Origin: Pseudomonadota bacterium
GTDB taxonomy: Bacteria > Pseudomonadota > Alphaproteobacteria > Rhizobiales > Hyphomicrobiaceae
Assembly: GCA_018242255.1 (NCBI GenBank)
Contig: JAFECH010000355.1
Location: 1-58,988, forward strand
Length of the DNA stretch: 58,988 bases
Direction: 5' to 3'
Part shown: positions 19,653 to 30,007 of the stretch, piece after piece
Layout: every line of letters begins with the position of its first letter
Position numbering within the stretch: position 1 is the stretch's first letter
Made by a program: the position numbers and the translations under genes
The notes under the pieces: model-generated
Databases searched by the model: none
The model's input: only the letters and a program-made list of their open reading frames with translations
Told to the model about the DNA's origin: nothing

Positions 19653-20363
19653 ATGGCGAAGCGGCAACAACGGTTGATGCTGGACGACACGGAACTGGAT
19701 TCCGGTGTCGGCCCGGAGCGCCTGTGCGCCGTCACGCGGGAAAGCCGTGACGCGAGCGGGCTGATCCGCTTCGTCCTCTCGCCCGACGGCGTCGTTGTCC
19801 CTGATCTCGACCGTCGCTTGCCCGGACGTGGCGTTTGGGTTAGTTGCGACAGAAAGCTGGTGGAAAAGGCCATCTCGACGCAGGCCTTTTCAAAAAGCCT
19901 TAAAACGAAGGCCGAAGCGCCGAAGGACCTTGCAGATCTCGTTGACGTTCTTATCCTTAAGCGCGTCGCCGGAACGCTGTCGCTGGCCAATAAGGCCGGG
20001 CTCGCAATAGCCGGTTTCGAAAAGGTTTTTGCGGCTCTTGAGAAAGGGCCGGTCCGCGTCATCCTGCATGGCGCCGATGCCGCCGCCGACGGCTGCTCGA
20101 AAATTGATCGAAAATACAAGGCAATTCAGGCAGATCGTGGCCAACGGGCTGCCATCGTCAATGTTCTGACGATCGCGCAAATGAGCTTGGCCATTGGGCG
20201 CGGAAGTGTGGTACATGCTGCGCTCATACCCGGAGGACTGTCGGATCGGTTTCTGGAGGAAGCGGAGCGGCTTGCCCGCTACCGGCACTCCACGATTGAA
20301 GCCGCCCCCGGAACCGCCCCTGCGGCGGCCGAAGATATTTCTAAACTTTCTAGTGAAGGCTGA
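19653..20363 (+). CDS. YlxR-type RNA-binding protein (DUF448) with L7Ae-like C-terminal domain
   Basis: 236 residues. The N-terminal ~100 residues are DUF448/YlxR: ERLCAVTRESRDASGLIRFV and LPGRGVWVSCDRKLVEKAI. The second half (ILKRVAGTLSLANKAGLAIAG, VRVILHGADAAADGCSKIDR) resembles the YlxQ/L7Ae-like domain that in Gram-positives is a separate gene in the same operon. The fused form is common in alphaproteobacteria. It sits between nusA and infB, overlapping neither, and probably binds rRNA or RNase P RNA; that function is inferred from work on YlxR elsewhere. Confidence 0.88.
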   Translation: MAKRQQRLMLDDTELDSGVGPERLCAVTRESRDASGLIRFVLSPDGVVVPDLDRRLPGRGVWVSCDRKLVEKAISTQAFSKSLKTKAEAPKDLADLVDVLILKRVAGTLSLANKAGLAIAGFEKVFAALEKGPVRVILHGADAAADGCSKIDRKYKAIQADRGQRAAIVNVLTIAQMSLAIGRGSVVHAALIPGGLSDRFLEEAERLARYRHSTIEAAPGTAPAAAEDISKLSSEG

Positions 20364-20374
20364 ACGGATAACGC

Positions 20375-23194
20375 ATGACCGATTCGAACGACCAGACCGA
20401 TAAGACCATCCGGGTCGGAGCGCGAAAGCCGCTATCGCTGCAGCGAACGGTCGAGTCTGGCCACGTGCGGCAGAACTTCAGCCACGGGCGATCCAAATCT
20501 GTTGTCGTCGAGAAAAAGAAGACGCGACGGTTGGGATCCGAAGGTGAAGGCGCTGCTCCTCCAGCTGCCAACAACGTAACGATCGAAAAATCGCAGGCGC
20601 CGCAACGCGTGCCGCCGCCCCCGCCGAGCCAATCCTCCGGCGACCGTTCCGCTGGCCGCGTTCTATCGAATGAGGAACGCGCAGCTCGCGAGCGAGCGCT
20701 GGCCGCTGCCCGCGCCGAAGATACGAGCCGCGCACCGGAAGCTGATCCGGTCCGCTTCGAACCCGTCGTTCGTCCACCCGAACCGCAGCCGCGCGCTGAG
20801 GAACAACCGCAGGCCGCGCCAAGCGAGCCCGCCGTTGCCGCGAGCGCTGCTCCCGCCGCGCAAGCGCCTGAACAAGCTGCCGCGCAGGCATCGGCTCCGG
20901 CAGCCGCCGCTCAGCCAGTCGCCGCTCCGACGCAACCCCAAGGCGGACGTGGAAACGCTCCGCAGCGCGAGCCGCGCCATGAAGGCCGCCGTGATGGTGG
21001 TCGTGACGCCGGTCATACGCCGCGTGGCGATGGCGGCCGTCCGCAATTCAACCGTGGTCCACGTCCGTCAGGCAACACCGCATTCATGCCGCGCGAAGCC
21101 GGTCGCCCGCGTGAGATCGAACTGCCGATGCCGGCACGTCGCGGCGCCTCCTCGGGGCCGGCCGACGCAACGACGATTGAAAAGCCTTCCCGCCCGGTGC
21201 GTCCCCCGGTCGTGCGTGAGCAGGTCGAAGATGATGACGCCCGCAAGCGTGGTCCTGGCGGCGTCAAGGTTCCCCGCCCCGCCGTCAAAACCAACGACGA
21301 CGGCCGTCAGCGCCAGAAGTTGACGATCACGAACTTCGATCGCGAAGCTCAGGTCCGCTCGCTCGCATCCTTGAAGCGCAAGCGCGAGAAGGAAAAGCTG
21401 AAGGCCATGGGCATTCAGCAGCCGCGCGAGAAAATTGCCCGCGAGGTCGTCATTCCTGAAGCCATCACGATTCAGGAACTCTCGAACCGTATGGCCGAGC
21501 GCGCTGTGGATCTCATCAAGTACCTGATGCAGCAAGGCGCGATGCATAAGATCACCGATGTCCTCGATGCGGACACGGCCGAGCTTATCGTCCAGGAATT
21601 CGGTCACACGTCGAAGCGCGTTTCGGAAGCCGACGTTGAAATCGGCTTCGTCGGCGACAAGGATGTCGATGATTCCTCGCTTGAATCACGTGCGCCGGTC
21701 GTCACGATCATGGGTCACGTCGATCACGGCAAGACGTCGCTGCTCGACGCCATCCGTAAGGCCAACGTCGTCTCGGGCGAAGCCGGTGGCATCACGCAGC
21801 ACATCGGCGCCTACCAGGTGACCGCACCCAACGGCGATAAGATCACGTTCATCGATACGCCAGGCCACGAAGCGTTCACCGCGATGCGTGCGCGCGGCGC
21901 TAAGGTGACGGATATCGTTGTATTGGTGGTCGCAGCCGACGACGGCGTCATGCCGCAAACGGTTGAAGCCATCAATCACGCCAAGGCCGCGAACGTGCCG
22001 ATCATTGTTGCGATCAACAAGATCGACAAGCCGCAGTCGGACCCAAATCGTGTCCGCACCGAACTGCTCTCTCATGAGATCGTGGTTGAAAGCATGGGCG
22101 GTGAAACGCTCGAAGTGCCGGTCTCGGCGCTGAAGCACACCAACCTCGATAAGCTGCTCGAAGCGATCCACTTGCAGGCCGAAATTCTCGACCTCAAGGC
22201 CAATCCGAGCCGCACGGCCGATGGCGTCGTCATCGAAGCCAAGCTTGAGCGTGGTCGTGGCCCGGTGGGCACCGTGCTCGTTCAACGCGGTACGCTGCAC
22301 GTTGGCGATATCATCGTCGCCGGTACGGCATGGGGTCGTGTCCGTGCCCTCCTCAACGATCACGGCGCCAACATTCAGGCGGCTGGCCCGTCGGTTCCGG
22401 CAGAGGTCTTGGGCTTCGACTCGGCGCCTGAAGCTGGCGATCAGTTCGCCGTCGTCGAAAACGAAGCACGGGCACGCGAACTGACCGATTATCGTGTCCG
22501 CAAGCGCCGTGAGACGCTCGGCTCCGCCGGCACCAAGAGCACGCTTGAGCAGATGATGCAGCAGCTCAAGGACGCTGGCCGCAAGGAATTTCCGCTTGTC
22601 GTCAAGGGCGACGTGCAGGGCTCCGTCGAAGCCATCGCCGGTGCGCTGAAGAAGGTCGGCAACGAGGAAGTCGAAGCCCGGCTCGTGCACTCCGGCGTCG
22701 GTGGCATCACCGAGTCCGATATCGCGCTGGCGGCTGCCGCCAAGGCTGTCGTCATCGGCTTCAATGTCCGCGCCAACGCGCAGGCGAAGCAGGCCGCTGA
22801 TACTGCTGGCGTCGAAATCCGTTATTACAACATCATCTACGATCTGGTGGATGAAGTGAAAGCGGCGATGTCGGGTCTTCTGGCTCCGACCCGGCGCGAG
22901 ATCTTCCTCGGCTACGCCACGATCAAGCAGGTCTTCAACATTTCGAAGTCGGGCAAGGTCGCCGGCTGTATCGTTACCGAAGGCAAGGTCGAACGCGGCG
23001 CCAAGGTTCGTCTGCTGCGTGACAACGTCGTCATCCACGAAGGCACGCTTGCGATCCTCAAGCGCTTCAAGGACGACGTCAAAGAAGTTGTCTCCGGTCA
23101 GGAATGCGGCATGTCCTTCGCCAACTATCAGGACATTCGCGAAGGCGACCAGATCGAGTGCTTCCAGGTTGAGACGATCGCCCGGTCGCTCTAA
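20375..23194 (+). CDS. infB: Translation initiation factor IF-2
   Basis: 939 residues. IF-2 is the GTPase that brings initiator fMet-tRNA to the 30S subunit. Residues ~1-330 are low-complexity: a conserved short alpha motif ([20 protein letters not shown]) then Ala/Pro/Gln-rich and Arg/Gly-rich tracts. The GTPase core has G1 GHVDHGKTS (about 446), G3 DTPGHEAF (about 494) and G4 NKID (about 548). C-terminal domains III-IV follow ([36 protein letters not shown]). It is the fourth gene of the rimP operon, 11 bases after the YlxR gene. Confidence 0.97.
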   Translation: MTDSNDQTDKTIRVGARKPLSLQRTVESGHVRQNFSHGRSKSVVVEKKKTRRLGSEGEGAAPPAANNVTIEKSQAPQRVPPPPPSQSSGDRSAGRVLSNEERAARERALAAARAEDTSRAPEADPVRFEPVVRPPEPQPRAEEQPQAAPSEPAVAASAAPAAQAPEQAAAQASAPAAAAQPVAAPTQPQGGRGNAPQREPRHEGRRDGGRDAGHTPRGDGGRPQFNRGPRPSGNTAFMPREAGRPREIELPMPARRGASSGPADATTIEKPSRPVRPPVVREQVEDDDARKRGPGGVKVPRPAVKTNDDGRQRQKLTITNFDREAQVRSLASLKRKREKEKLKAMGIQQPREKIAREVVIPEAITIQELSNRMAERAVDLIKYLMQQGAMHKITDVLDADTAELIVQEFGHTSKRVSEADVEIGFVGDKDVDDSSLESRAPVVTIMGHVDHGKTSLLDAIRKANVVSGEAGGITQHIGAYQVTAPNGDKITFIDTPGHEAFTAMRARGAKVTDIVVLVVAADDGVMPQTVEAINHAKAANVPIIVAINKIDKPQSDPNRVRTELLSHEIVVESMGGETLEVPVSALKHTNLDKLLEAIHLQAEILDLKANPSRTADGVVIEAKLERGRGPVGTVLVQRGTLHVGDIIVAGTAWGRVRALLNDHGANIQAAGPSVPAEVLGFDSAPEAGDQFAVVENEARARELTDYRVRKRRETLGSAGTKSTLEQMMQQLKDAGRKEFPLVVKGDVQGSVEAIAGALKKVGNEEVEARLVHSGVGGITESDIALAAAAKAVVIGFNVRANAQAKQAADTAGVEIRYYNIIYDLVDEVKAAMSGLLAPTRREIFLGYATIKQVFNISKSGKVAGCIVTEGKVERGAKVRLLRDNVVIHEGTLAILKRFKDDVKEVVSGQECGMSFANYQDIREGDQIECFQVETIARSL

Positions 23195-23211
23195 TCTCTC
23201 GCACAAGCGAT

Positions 23212-23236
23212 CCCGCGCGATTTCTCATCGCGCGGG
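23212..23236 (+). terminator. Hairpin after infB
   Basis: Perfect 9-bp stem CCCGCGCGA / TCGCGCGGG with a 7-base loop, 17 bases after the infB stop. Only CTTG follows, so T-run support is poor; it may attenuate transcription into rbfA rather than stop it. Confidence 0.45.
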
Positions 23237-23330
23237 CTTGCTCAGATCTGAGACGATCGGCTGATCCCTGGTCCCATAACCTATTCATATCAAGAGGCTG
23301 CGCGCGGTCCCATCCCGCGGCGGATAACAA

Positions 23331-23729
23331 ATGGCAAAGAAACCGGCCCCATCGGGCGCCAAAGGCCCGTCGCAGCGCATGTTGCGCGTCGGCGAACTCA
23401 TCCGTCACAAACTGTCCGAAATGCTCGCCCGGGGCGACGTGCACGATGACGTACTTGCCCAGCACGTCATCACCATTCCCGAAGTGCGTCTCTCGCCGGA
23501 TCTGAAGCTCGCAACGGTCTACGTCATGCCGCTTGGTGGTAACGACGTGAAGCCCGTCATCGAAGCGCTGACGCGGAACAAGAAATATATCCGGGCCGAA
23601 GTCGCGCACACGCTGAACCTGCGCTACGCGCCCGACCTTCGCTTTCGCGAGGACGAGACCTTCGAAGAAGCAACCCGCATTGACCGGCTCCTCGACAGCG
23701 AGAGAGTTCAGCGCGACATCAAGAAATAA
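23331..23729 (+). CDS. rbfA: 30S ribosome-binding factor RbfA
   Basis: 132 residues with the single KH-like fold of Rbf[20 protein letters not shown] at the start, then [17 protein letters not shown] and the Ala kink region [17 protein letters not shown], ending in [11 protein letters not shown]. RbfA helps late 16S rRNA folding in the small subunit and matters at low temperature. It lies between infB and truB; truB starts five bases after the stop. Confidence 0.95.
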   Translation: MAKKPAPSGAKGPSQRMLRVGELIRHKLSEMLARGDVHDDVLAQHVITIPEVRLSPDLKLATVYVMPLGGNDVKPVIEALTRNKKYIRAEVAHTLNLRYAPDLRFREDETFEEATRIDRLLDSERVQRDIKK

Positions 23730-23734
23730 CGAAC

Positions 23735-24655
23735 ATGGCACGACGCAAAAAAGGCAACGCCGTTCACGGCTGGCTCATCCTCGACAAGCCGATCAACATG
23801 ACCTCGACGCAGGCCGTCGGCGCAGTGCGCCGCGCCTTCAACGCGCAAAAGGCCGGACACTCAGGTACGCTAGATCCGCTCGCGACAGGCATCCTGCCGA
23901 TCGCACTCGGCGAAGCGACCAAAACCGTGTCGTTCGCAGTTGACGGCGAAAAGGCCTATCGCTTCACCGTTCGGTGGGGCGCTGAGACCGAGACGGACGA
24001 CACCGAAGGCGCCATCTCAAAGACGAGCGACAAACGCCCCGAACGCGCTGAGATCGAAGCTCTGCTGCCGCGCTTTCATGGCGAGATCATGCAGGTGCCG
24101 CCGGCCTATTCGGCGATCAAGATCGACGGTAACCGCGCCTACGATCTGGCACGCGACGGCGAAACGGTCGTTCTCGAACCTCGCCCCGTCGTGATCGAGA
24201 GCTTAAAGCTCGTCGACATGCCGGACGAAGCAACGAGCGTGTTCGAAGCGCGCTGCGGTAAGGGCACTTACGTCCGCGCCCTCGCCCGCGATCTCGGCCG
24301 GCTGATGGGCTGCTATGGCCACGTCATCGCACTCCGGCGCACGGAGGTCGGCCCGTTCGACGAAGCCCGCTCCATCAGCATGGAGACGCTGCTGGCGGCC
24401 TCGCAGTCGGAAGATCCAGTCCAGATCGCCCAGCTACTCCTGCCCGTCGAGGCAGCCCTTGCGGACCTTCCGGAGTTGCTCGTTTCCCAAAGCGACGCAG
24501 CCACCCTGGCGCGTGGCCAGACGGTGATCATCCGCGGCCGCGATGCCCCGATCATGACCGGCCCTGCCTACGCGACCTCGAAGGGCCGCCTGATTGCGCT
24601 CGGCGAGCTTGCCAAGGGCGCGCTGCACCCGACCCGTGTCTTCAATCTCGGCTAA
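23735..24655 (+). CDS. truB: tRNA pseudouridine(55) synthase TruB
   Basis: 306 residues. TruB makes pseudouridine 55 in the T-loop of tRNAs. The catalytic aspartate is Asp47 in GHSGTLDPLATGILP, preceded by GWLILDKPINMTST. The RNA-binding block GKGTYVRALARDLG and a C-terminal PUA-like part (ARGQTVIIRG, KGRLIALGEL) complete it. The start, five bases after rbfA, implies coupling. The order rbfA-truB-rpsO-pnp is very widely conserved. Confidence 0.96.
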   Translation: MARRKKGNAVHGWLILDKPINMTSTQAVGAVRRAFNAQKAGHSGTLDPLATGILPIALGEATKTVSFAVDGEKAYRFTVRWGAETETDDTEGAISKTSDKRPERAEIEALLPRFHGEIMQVPPAYSAIKIDGNRAYDLARDGETVVLEPRPVVIESLKLVDMPDEATSVFEARCGKGTYVRALARDLGRLMGCYGHVIALRRTEVGPFDEARSISMETLLAASQSEDPVQIAQLLLPVEAALADLPELLVSQSDAATLARGQTVIIRGRDAPIMTGPAYATSKGRLIALGELAKGALHPTRVFNLG

Positions 24656-24741
24656 TTTTCGTTAATTCCTTGAAGAAAATCGCGAAATTTCCCAAGAAAT
24701 CCGCCTCGCCTTTGGCCGAGGTTCGTGTATAAGTAGCCCAC

Positions 24742-24766
24742 CCGCGCGGGCCTCGTTCCCGCGCGG
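24742..24766 (+). terminator. GC-rich hairpin between truB and rpsO
   Basis: Stem CCGCGCGGG / CCCGCGCGG (9 bp, 7-base loop), then CTTTC. It lies 87 bases after truB and 79 bases before the rpsO start. It can be a terminator of the rimP-truB transcript or a structured part of the rpsO leader. A TATAAG box at 24728-24733 just upstream leaves both readings open. Confidence 0.45.
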
Positions 24767-24844
24767 CTTTCATTTGCGACCCCGCTGGACGACATCCCGG
24801 CTGTGGCCGCTGATCTCAACTCCAAATTTCGAAAGGAGCATTCG

Positions 24845-25126
24845 ATGTCGCAGATCGCACCTCACCGCCGTGAGGCCAAGACGGCTGTCATCAAGGACAA
24901 CGCCACGAAGGCAAACGACACCGGCTCGCCGGAAGTCCAGATCGCCGTCCTGACGCATCGCATCAACGAGCTGACCGAGCATTTCAAGGCGCATAAGAAA
25001 GACAACCATTCGCGTCGCGGCCTGCTCAAGATGGTCAGCCAGCGCCGCCAGCTCCTTGACTACGTCAAGGCGAAGGACAACGCCCGCTATCAGAAGATCA
25101 TCGAGAAAAACGGCATCCGCCGCTAA
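24845..25126 (+). CDS. rpsO: Small ribosomal subunit protein uS15
   Basis: 93 residues from the ATG at 24845, with AAGGAG seven bases upstream; longer upstream reading is not supported. S15 is a primary 16S rRNA-binding protein of the 30S platform. The family blocks [20 protein letters not shown] and [19 protein letters not shown] are intact and the length is near the usual 89. In E. coli S15 represses its own translation; a leader hairpin exists here but a matching control is not shown. pnp follows after 175 bases. Confidence 0.97.
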   Translation: MSQIAPHRREAKTAVIKDNATKANDTGSPEVQIAVLTHRINELTEHFKAHKKDNHSRRGLLKMVSQRRQLLDYVKAKDNARYQKIIEKNGIRR

Positions 25127-25301
25127 TCGCGCGCTCGTGAGTGCGTCCAAGACAGGACGGGCCCCAATGGCCAGTCACACGATCGACTGAACAAGAAGAA
25201 CGTCGGCGCCCCGATCGGTGCCGGCGCGATACTCGCTCACACGGCATGAGGCCGTTTGAGCTGACCGACCGAACAGAAAAAGCGAAAACGAAAGATCAAA
25301 C

Positions 25302-27491
25302 ATGTTTGACATCCATCGCGTCGAAATCGACTGGGGTGGCCGCAAGCTGAAGCTTGAAACTGGCCATTATGCCCGCCAGGCAGACGCCGCCGTCATGGCG
25401 CAATATGGCGACACCACGGTGCTCGCAACCGTCGTCGGCGCCCGCTCCGCCAAGCCCGGCATCGACTTCTTCCCCCTGACCGTGAACTATCAGGAACGCA
25501 CGTACGCAGCCGGCAAGATCCCCGGCGGCTATTTCAAGCGCGAAGGCCGCCCGAGCGAAAAGGAAACGCTCGTCTCGCGCCTGATCGACCGTCCGATCCG
25601 TCCGCTCTTTGTTGACGGCTTCAAGAACGAAACCCAGGTCGTCGTGACGGTCATGTCGCACGATCTCGAAAACGATCCCGATATTTTGGGCATGGTCGCA
25701 GCGTCCGCTGCCCTGACGCTCTCTGGCCTTCCCTTCCTTGGCCCGATCGGCGCGGCCCGCGTCGGCCTCATCGGCGGTGAGTTCGTCTTGAACCCGATGA
25801 TCGACGAGATGGCGGAAACCGCCCTCGACCTCGTCGTCGCCGGCACCACCGACGCCGTGATGATGGTTGAGTCGGAAGCAAAGGAGCTTCCTGAATCGCA
25901 GATGCTTGAAGCCGTCATGTTCGGCCACAAGCACATGCAGCCGGTTATCCAGGCGATCATCAAGTTGGCAGAAAAAGCCGCTAAAGAGCCGTGGGACATC
26001 AAGATCGCCGACAAGGCGAAATACGCTGCCGACGTCAAGAAGATCGCCGAAGCAAAGCTCAAGGAAGCCTTCTCCACCAAGGAAAAGGGCAAGCGTCAGG
26101 ACCTCGTCTCTGAAGCCAAGAAGGCCATCAGCGAAGGCATCGCCATTCCGGCCGACGACCCGAACGAGAAAGTCCTGCTCGGCGACGCCTTCAAGTCGCT
26201 CGAAATGGACATCATGCGTGGCGACGTTCTGAAGACGAAGCGGCGCATCGACGGCCGCGACCTGACGACGGTCCGTCCGATCCTGTCGGAAGTCCATGTT
26301 CTGCCGCGCACGCATGGTTCCGCGCTGTTCACGCGTGGTGAGACGCAGGCACTCGTCGTCGCGACGCTCGGCACCGGAGAAGACGAACAATTCATCGACA
26401 GCCTCGAAGGCACAAAGAAAGAGCGCTTCCTGCTGCACTATAACTTTCCGCCATACTCGGTCGGCGAAGTCGGCCGTATGGGCTCGCCCGGTCGCCGCGA
26501 AATCGGCCACGGCAAGCTCGCATGGCGCGCCATCCATCCGATGCTGCCAAGCCAGGAAGAGTTCCCCTATACGCTCCGCGTCGTCTCGGAAATCACCGAG
26601 TCGAACGGCTCCTCGTCGATGGCGACGGTCTGCGGTTCCTCGCTCGCGTTGATGGACGCCGGCGTGCCGCTGAAGTCTCCGGTCGCTGGTATCGCGATGG
26701 GCCTGATCAAGGAAGGCGATGACTTCGTCGTCCTCTCCGACATCCTTGGCGACGAAGATCACCTCGGCGACATGGACTTCAAGGTGGCCGGTACCGACAA
26801 GGGTGTTACGTCGCTGCAGATGGACATCAAGATCACCGGCATCACCGAAGAGATCATGCGCGTTGCTCTCGAGCAGGCGCACGAGGGCCGCATCCACATC
26901 CTCGGCGAGATGTCGAAGGCGATCACCGGTGCGCGCTCCGAACTCGGCGAGTACGCGCCGCGTATCGAAACGATCAAGATCCCCGTCGACAAGATCCGCG
27001 AAGTCATCGGCTCGGGCGGTTCGGTCATCCGCGAGATCGTGGCCGAATCGGGCGCAAAGATCGACATCGAAGACGACGGCACGGTGAAGATTGCCTCTGC
27101 CAACCGCGAGTCGATCGAGAAAGCCCTCGACCGCATTCGCGGCATCACGTCGGAGCCCGAGGTCGGCCACATCTACAAGGGCAAGGTCGTGAAGGTGATG
27201 GAGTTCGGCGCTTTCGTGAACTTCTTCGGCGCCAAGGACGGCTTGGTCCACATTTCGCAGCTCGCCCAGGGTCGTCCGGAGACGGTCGGCGAAGTCGTGA
27301 AGGAAGGCCAGGAAGTCTACGTGAAACTTCTGGGCTTCGACGATCGCGGCAAAACGCGCCTGTCGATGAAAATCGTCGACCAGGCGACCGGCCAGGAAAT
27401 CCCGCGTGCTGAAGGTGAGCCGGAAGAAGTCTTCGAGAGCCGTCCGCCGCGCCGCGAAGGTGGCCGTGGCGGACGCGGCCCCCGCCGCTAG
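25302..27491 (+). CDS. pnp: Polyribonucleotide nucleotidyltransferase (PNPase)
   Basis: 729 residues. PNPase degrades RNA 3'-5' by phosphorolysis and is a core degradosome enzyme. Two RNase PH-like domains are present (first from residue 1: [20 protein letters not shown]; second from about 325: [20 protein letters not shown]), separated by the all-helical domain. A KH domain ([20 protein letters not shown], about 565) and an S1 domain ([20 protein letters not shown], about 625) bind RNA. The tail is Arg/Gly-rich ([10 protein letters not shown]). It ends the + strand translation block before a strong terminator. Confidence 0.97.
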   Translation: MFDIHRVEIDWGGRKLKLETGHYARQADAAVMAQYGDTTVLATVVGARSAKPGIDFFPLTVNYQERTYAAGKIPGGYFKREGRPSEKETLVSRLIDRPIRPLFVDGFKNETQVVVTVMSHDLENDPDILGMVAASAALTLSGLPFLGPIGAARVGLIGGEFVLNPMIDEMAETALDLVVAGTTDAVMMVESEAKELPESQMLEAVMFGHKHMQPVIQAIIKLAEKAAKEPWDIKIADKAKYAADVKKIAEAKLKEAFSTKEKGKRQDLVSEAKKAISEGIAIPADDPNEKVLLGDAFKSLEMDIMRGDVLKTKRRIDGRDLTTVRPILSEVHVLPRTHGSALFTRGETQALVVATLGTGEDEQFIDSLEGTKKERFLLHYNFPPYSVGEVGRMGSPGRREIGHGKLAWRAIHPMLPSQEEFPYTLRVVSEITESNGSSSMATVCGSSLALMDAGVPLKSPVAGIAMGLIKEGDDFVVLSDILGDEDHLGDMDFKVAGTDKGVTSLQMDIKITGITEEIMRVALEQAHEGRIHILGEMSKAITGARSELGEYAPRIETIKIPVDKIREVIGSGGSVIREIVAESGAKIDIEDDGTVKIASANRESIEKALDRIRGITSEPEVGHIYKGKVVKVMEFGAFVNFFGAKDGLVHISQLAQGRPETVGEVVKEGQEVYVKLLGFDDRGKTRLSMKIVDQATGQEIPRAEGEPEEVFESRPPRREGGRGGRGPRR

Positions 27492-27517
27492 GCCATCGCC
27501 TCACTGCTGAAATGCGA

Positions 27518-27547
27518 AAGCCGCCGGAACCCGCAGTCCGGCGGCTT
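27518..27547 (+). terminator. Rho-independent terminator of pnp
   Basis: Perfect 11-bp stem AAGCCGCCGGA / TCCGGCGGCTT, 8-base loop, followed by five further T (27548-27552). It is 27 bases after the pnp stop and closes the + strand cluster ahead of a convergent gene. Confidence 0.92.
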
Positions 27548-27669
27548 TTTTTACCCCGCCAATTCCGATACATCGTGGCTCCGCGCCAGCCATCAGATAT
27601 TGGCATCGTCGGTTTATGCCGTTGCCCCATCGCGCAGCGCCGCGATGGCCTCTATCAGCGGCAATTTCA

Positions 27670-27945
27670 TCAATACCAGCGGCAGCGGCGAACGCCCCAG
27701 CTGTTACGCCAGCATTTGCGCGCCGTGCACTGTACTCGGCCGACGCCCGGCACCCACTTGTGATAGCCCCCGATGCCCCACCGGCAACGGTTCCAGTAAC
27801 CCACCTTCTGAACCGCAGGCTCCTGAGCCGCAGCGACGGCCTTCATGCCGACGACGGACATGCTCGTATTCGCCATGCTTGGTCCGCTCGCAAACACCAA
27901 CCCTGCAGCAATCGCCATAGCAGCGAGCGGAAATTTTGTTGTCAT
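27670..27945 (-). CDS. Small exported cationic Trp/Cys-rich protein, function unknown
   Basis: 91 residues. Residues 1-25 are a classical signal peptide (MTTKFPLAAMAIAAGLVFAS, ending SMA). The mature ~66 residues are strongly basic (8 Arg, 4 Lys, one acidic residue), with six Trp and four Cys (in NRCRW, RVQCT, ARKCW, RRCRWY). Two disulfides are possible. A good ribosome site (GAGGAGAGG) lies about 12 bases before the ATG at 27945. It is on the same strand as murI and 138 bases downstream of it. I do not recognise the family; composition resembles defensin-like or antimicrobial peptides but this is only resemblance. Confidence 0.75.
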   Translation of the reverse strand: MTTKFPLAAMAIAAGLVFASGPSMANTSMSVVGMKAVAAAQEPAVQKVGYWNRCRWGIGGYHKWVPGVGRVQCTARKCWRNSWGVRRCRWY

Positions 27946-28083
27946 TGGGCCTATCCCTCTCCTCTATGCCGTCGGCACCCCCGCCGGAGTTGTAGACACC
28001 ATGACGCTACCAGCGGAGACCTTCTCCGCCAACGGATCAACGACAAATAGCAACCGAAAATGTCCCAGCGTTGCAGAGACGCT

Positions 28084-28929
28084 TCAGACCTTGGCGAACA
28101 TAGGAACATCGGGCCAGAAAACGCGGGCTTTTTCGCTGACGTCCCGAGGATCGCCCGTTGTTAACAGCGTGAGCTTTCCTCGTTCATCACCGTTCAGGTA
28201 ATTCTGCCGACGCGCCAAATAATCCTCGAAACTATCAGCAACGATCTCGGGCTGAGACAAAATCCGCGTGAACGGCGGCAGATATTTCCGGAATAGATGC
28301 TCGACGAGCGGGAAATGCGTGCAGCCGAGAATGGCGCGATGCGGCGGCATGTTGCCGTTGGCAGCGAGCATCCCCTCGACGCCGTCGCGAACAAGCGCAT
28401 CAAGCTCGGTTTCCGGACGCTTTAGCTCGATGGCGCCCGCAAGCTCCGAACAGATCTGCTGCACGACCGTCACCTTCGGACAGCGCTTTCTGATCTCTTC
28501 CGGATAGACGCCCGACGTGATCGTCCGCGTCGTACCGAAGACCGCGATCGTGTCGGTATTGTACTTCTGCGGATATTGCGGCGACGTCACCGCCCACGGT
28601 GTCTGCGTCGCGGCTTCGACCGTCGGCGCCACAATGCCAAGCACGTTATGCCCACCGGCCCAGCGGCTGTGGGGCAGCCATTCCTGCTGCAGTCGCCGAA
28701 GCGCCACCGCCGTCGCGGTGTTGCAGCCGAGAAGCGCGAGCTTGGCACCGCGCGAGAACAGCTCTTCGACACAGTCGCGCGTATAGCCGACGATGGCTTC
28801 CGACGGCTGATTGCCATAGGGAACGTGGGCGTGATCGGCGAGATAGACGAAATCGACCGTATCGAAACGCGCGACGAGGGCGCGAAGCACCGTCAGTCCA
28901 CCCAGCCCTGAATCAAACACCCCGATCAT
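28084..28929 (-). CDS. murI: Glutamate racemase
   Basis: 281 residues. MurI interconverts L- and D-glutamate for peptidoglycan. Catalytic cysteines are Cys69 (LGCNTATAVAL) and Cys203 (LGCTHFPLV, with His205); the N-terminal FDSGLGGLTVLRAL supplies Asp6 and Ser7. YLADHAHVPYGNQ is the usual substrate-region motif. The start at 28929 places Met directly before IGVFDSG, a normal short N-terminus. It is convergent with pnp and separated from fabI by 74 bases on the same strand. Confidence 0.95.
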   Translation of the reverse strand: MIGVFDSGLGGLTVLRALVARFDTVDFVYLADHAHVPYGNQPSEAIVGYTRDCVEELFSRGAKLALLGCNTATAVALRRLQQEWLPHSRWAGGHNVLGIVAPTVEAATQTPWAVTSPQYPQKYNTDTIAVFGTTRTITSGVYPEEIRKRCPKVTVVQQICSELAGAIELKRPETELDALVRDGVEGMLAANGNMPPHRAILGCTHFPLVEHLFRKYLPPFTRILSQPEIVADSFEDYLARRQNYLNGDERGKLTLLTTGDPRDVSEKARVFWPDVPMFAKV

Positions 28930-29003
28930 GGCCGGAGTGTTTGCGACGGCGAATTGTGAACGTCAACGGGCCAGACGATCGGCTGTGCCGCATCGGGCCG
29001 AAT

Positions 29004-29873
29004 TTACTCAGCCGCGGCCGACGGCGATGCGCTCGCGGGCTTGGCTTCGGCGTCCTGCTCTTTCAGGCTCTGCAGCGACGGCATCGACACGGTATTATAG
29101 CCGCAGTCGACGAAGTGAACCTCGCCCGTCACGGCGCCCGACAGCGGCGAAAGCAGATAAAGCGCCGAACCAGCGACTTCATCGAGCGTTGGCGTCCGCT
29201 GCAGCGGCGAGTTATCGCGCTGGAAATTGAAGATGACGCGCGCGTCCGAAACACCGGCCCCTGACAGCGTGCGCATCGGTCCGGCCGACAGCGCATTGAC
29301 GCGAACACCCTGCGGTCCAAGATCGGCCGCGAGATAGCGCACCGAAGCCTCGAGTGCGGCCTTCGCGACGCCCATGACGTTATAGGACGGCACCCAGCGC
29401 GTCGCGCCGCCATAAGACAACGTGATCAGCGAACCACCGTTCGGCATCAACGCCGAAGCCCGCTTCGCGATCTCAGTGAACGAGAAGCACGAGATCACCA
29501 TCGAATTGATGAAGTTTTCGCGCGTCGTGTCGGCGTAGCGGCCAGCAAGCTCTTTCGGATCGGAATAGGCAAGCGCGTGCACGACGAAGTCGATGCTGCC
29601 CCACTCCTCCTTGATGCGATTGAAAACGCGATCGACGCTTTCGAGATCGAGAACGTTGCATTCTTCAATGATCTTCGAGCCGATCGACTGCGCCAGCGGT
29701 ACAGCGCGGCGACCGAATGCACCGCCCTGATACGTGAATGCCAGCTCGGCGCCTTGCCCATGAAGCACGCGCGCAATACCCCACGCGATCGAACGGTCGT
29801 TGGCAACACCCATGATGAGGCCGCGCTTGCCGGCCATGATCGGGCCCGGCTTAGCGATATCGATGTCGGTCAT
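29004..29873 (-). CDS. fabI: Enoyl-[acyl-carrier-protein] reductase (NADH), FabI
   Basis: 289 residues from the ATG at 29873, which has GAGG seven bases upstream; the 28-residue in-frame extension upstream lacks support. A short-chain dehydrogenase doing the last step of each fatty-acid elongation round. NAD loop: GLIMGVANDRSIAWGIA. Catalytic residues: Tyr154 (SYGG), Tyr164 and Lys171 (SYNVMGVAK, Tyr-x6-Lys). SAGPMRTLSGAG is the substrate-lid motif and target loop of triclosan-type inhibitors. It is the third gene of the fabA-fabB-fabI operon. Confidence 0.95.
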   Translation of the reverse strand: MTDIDIAKPGPIMAGKRGLIMGVANDRSIAWGIARVLHGQGAELAFTYQGGAFGRRAVPLAQSIGSKIIEECNVLDLESVDRVFNRIKEEWGSIDFVVHALAYSDPKELAGRYADTTRENFINSMVISCFSFTEIAKRASALMPNGGSLITLSYGGATRWVPSYNVMGVAKAALEASVRYLAADLGPQGVRVNALSAGPMRTLSGAGVSDARVIFNFQRDNSPLQRTPTLDEVAGSALYLLSPLSGAVTGEVHFVDCGYNTVSMPSLQSLKEQDAEAKPASASPSAAAE

Positions 29874-30007
29874 AGGAAGCCTCGTTTTGTCACCAAATTT
29901 ACGCCCGCGTACGTCGAACCAGCCAGCACCGCGTTTATATACTCTCATCGCTCTCAACCGTCCGCCACTAACGCAGTCCTAGCGGCGACCAGGAAAGCTC
30001 AGGTTAA

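Noticed and set aside
21686-23206. 506-codon open frame on the minus strand opposite infB
   Set aside because: Antisense to the certain GTPase core of IF-2; no recognisable protein features.
25296-27251. 651-codon open frame on the minus strand opposite pnp
   Set aside because: It mirrors pnp codon by codon, a usual by-product of GC-rich coding DNA, and its translation matches no family while pnp is certain.
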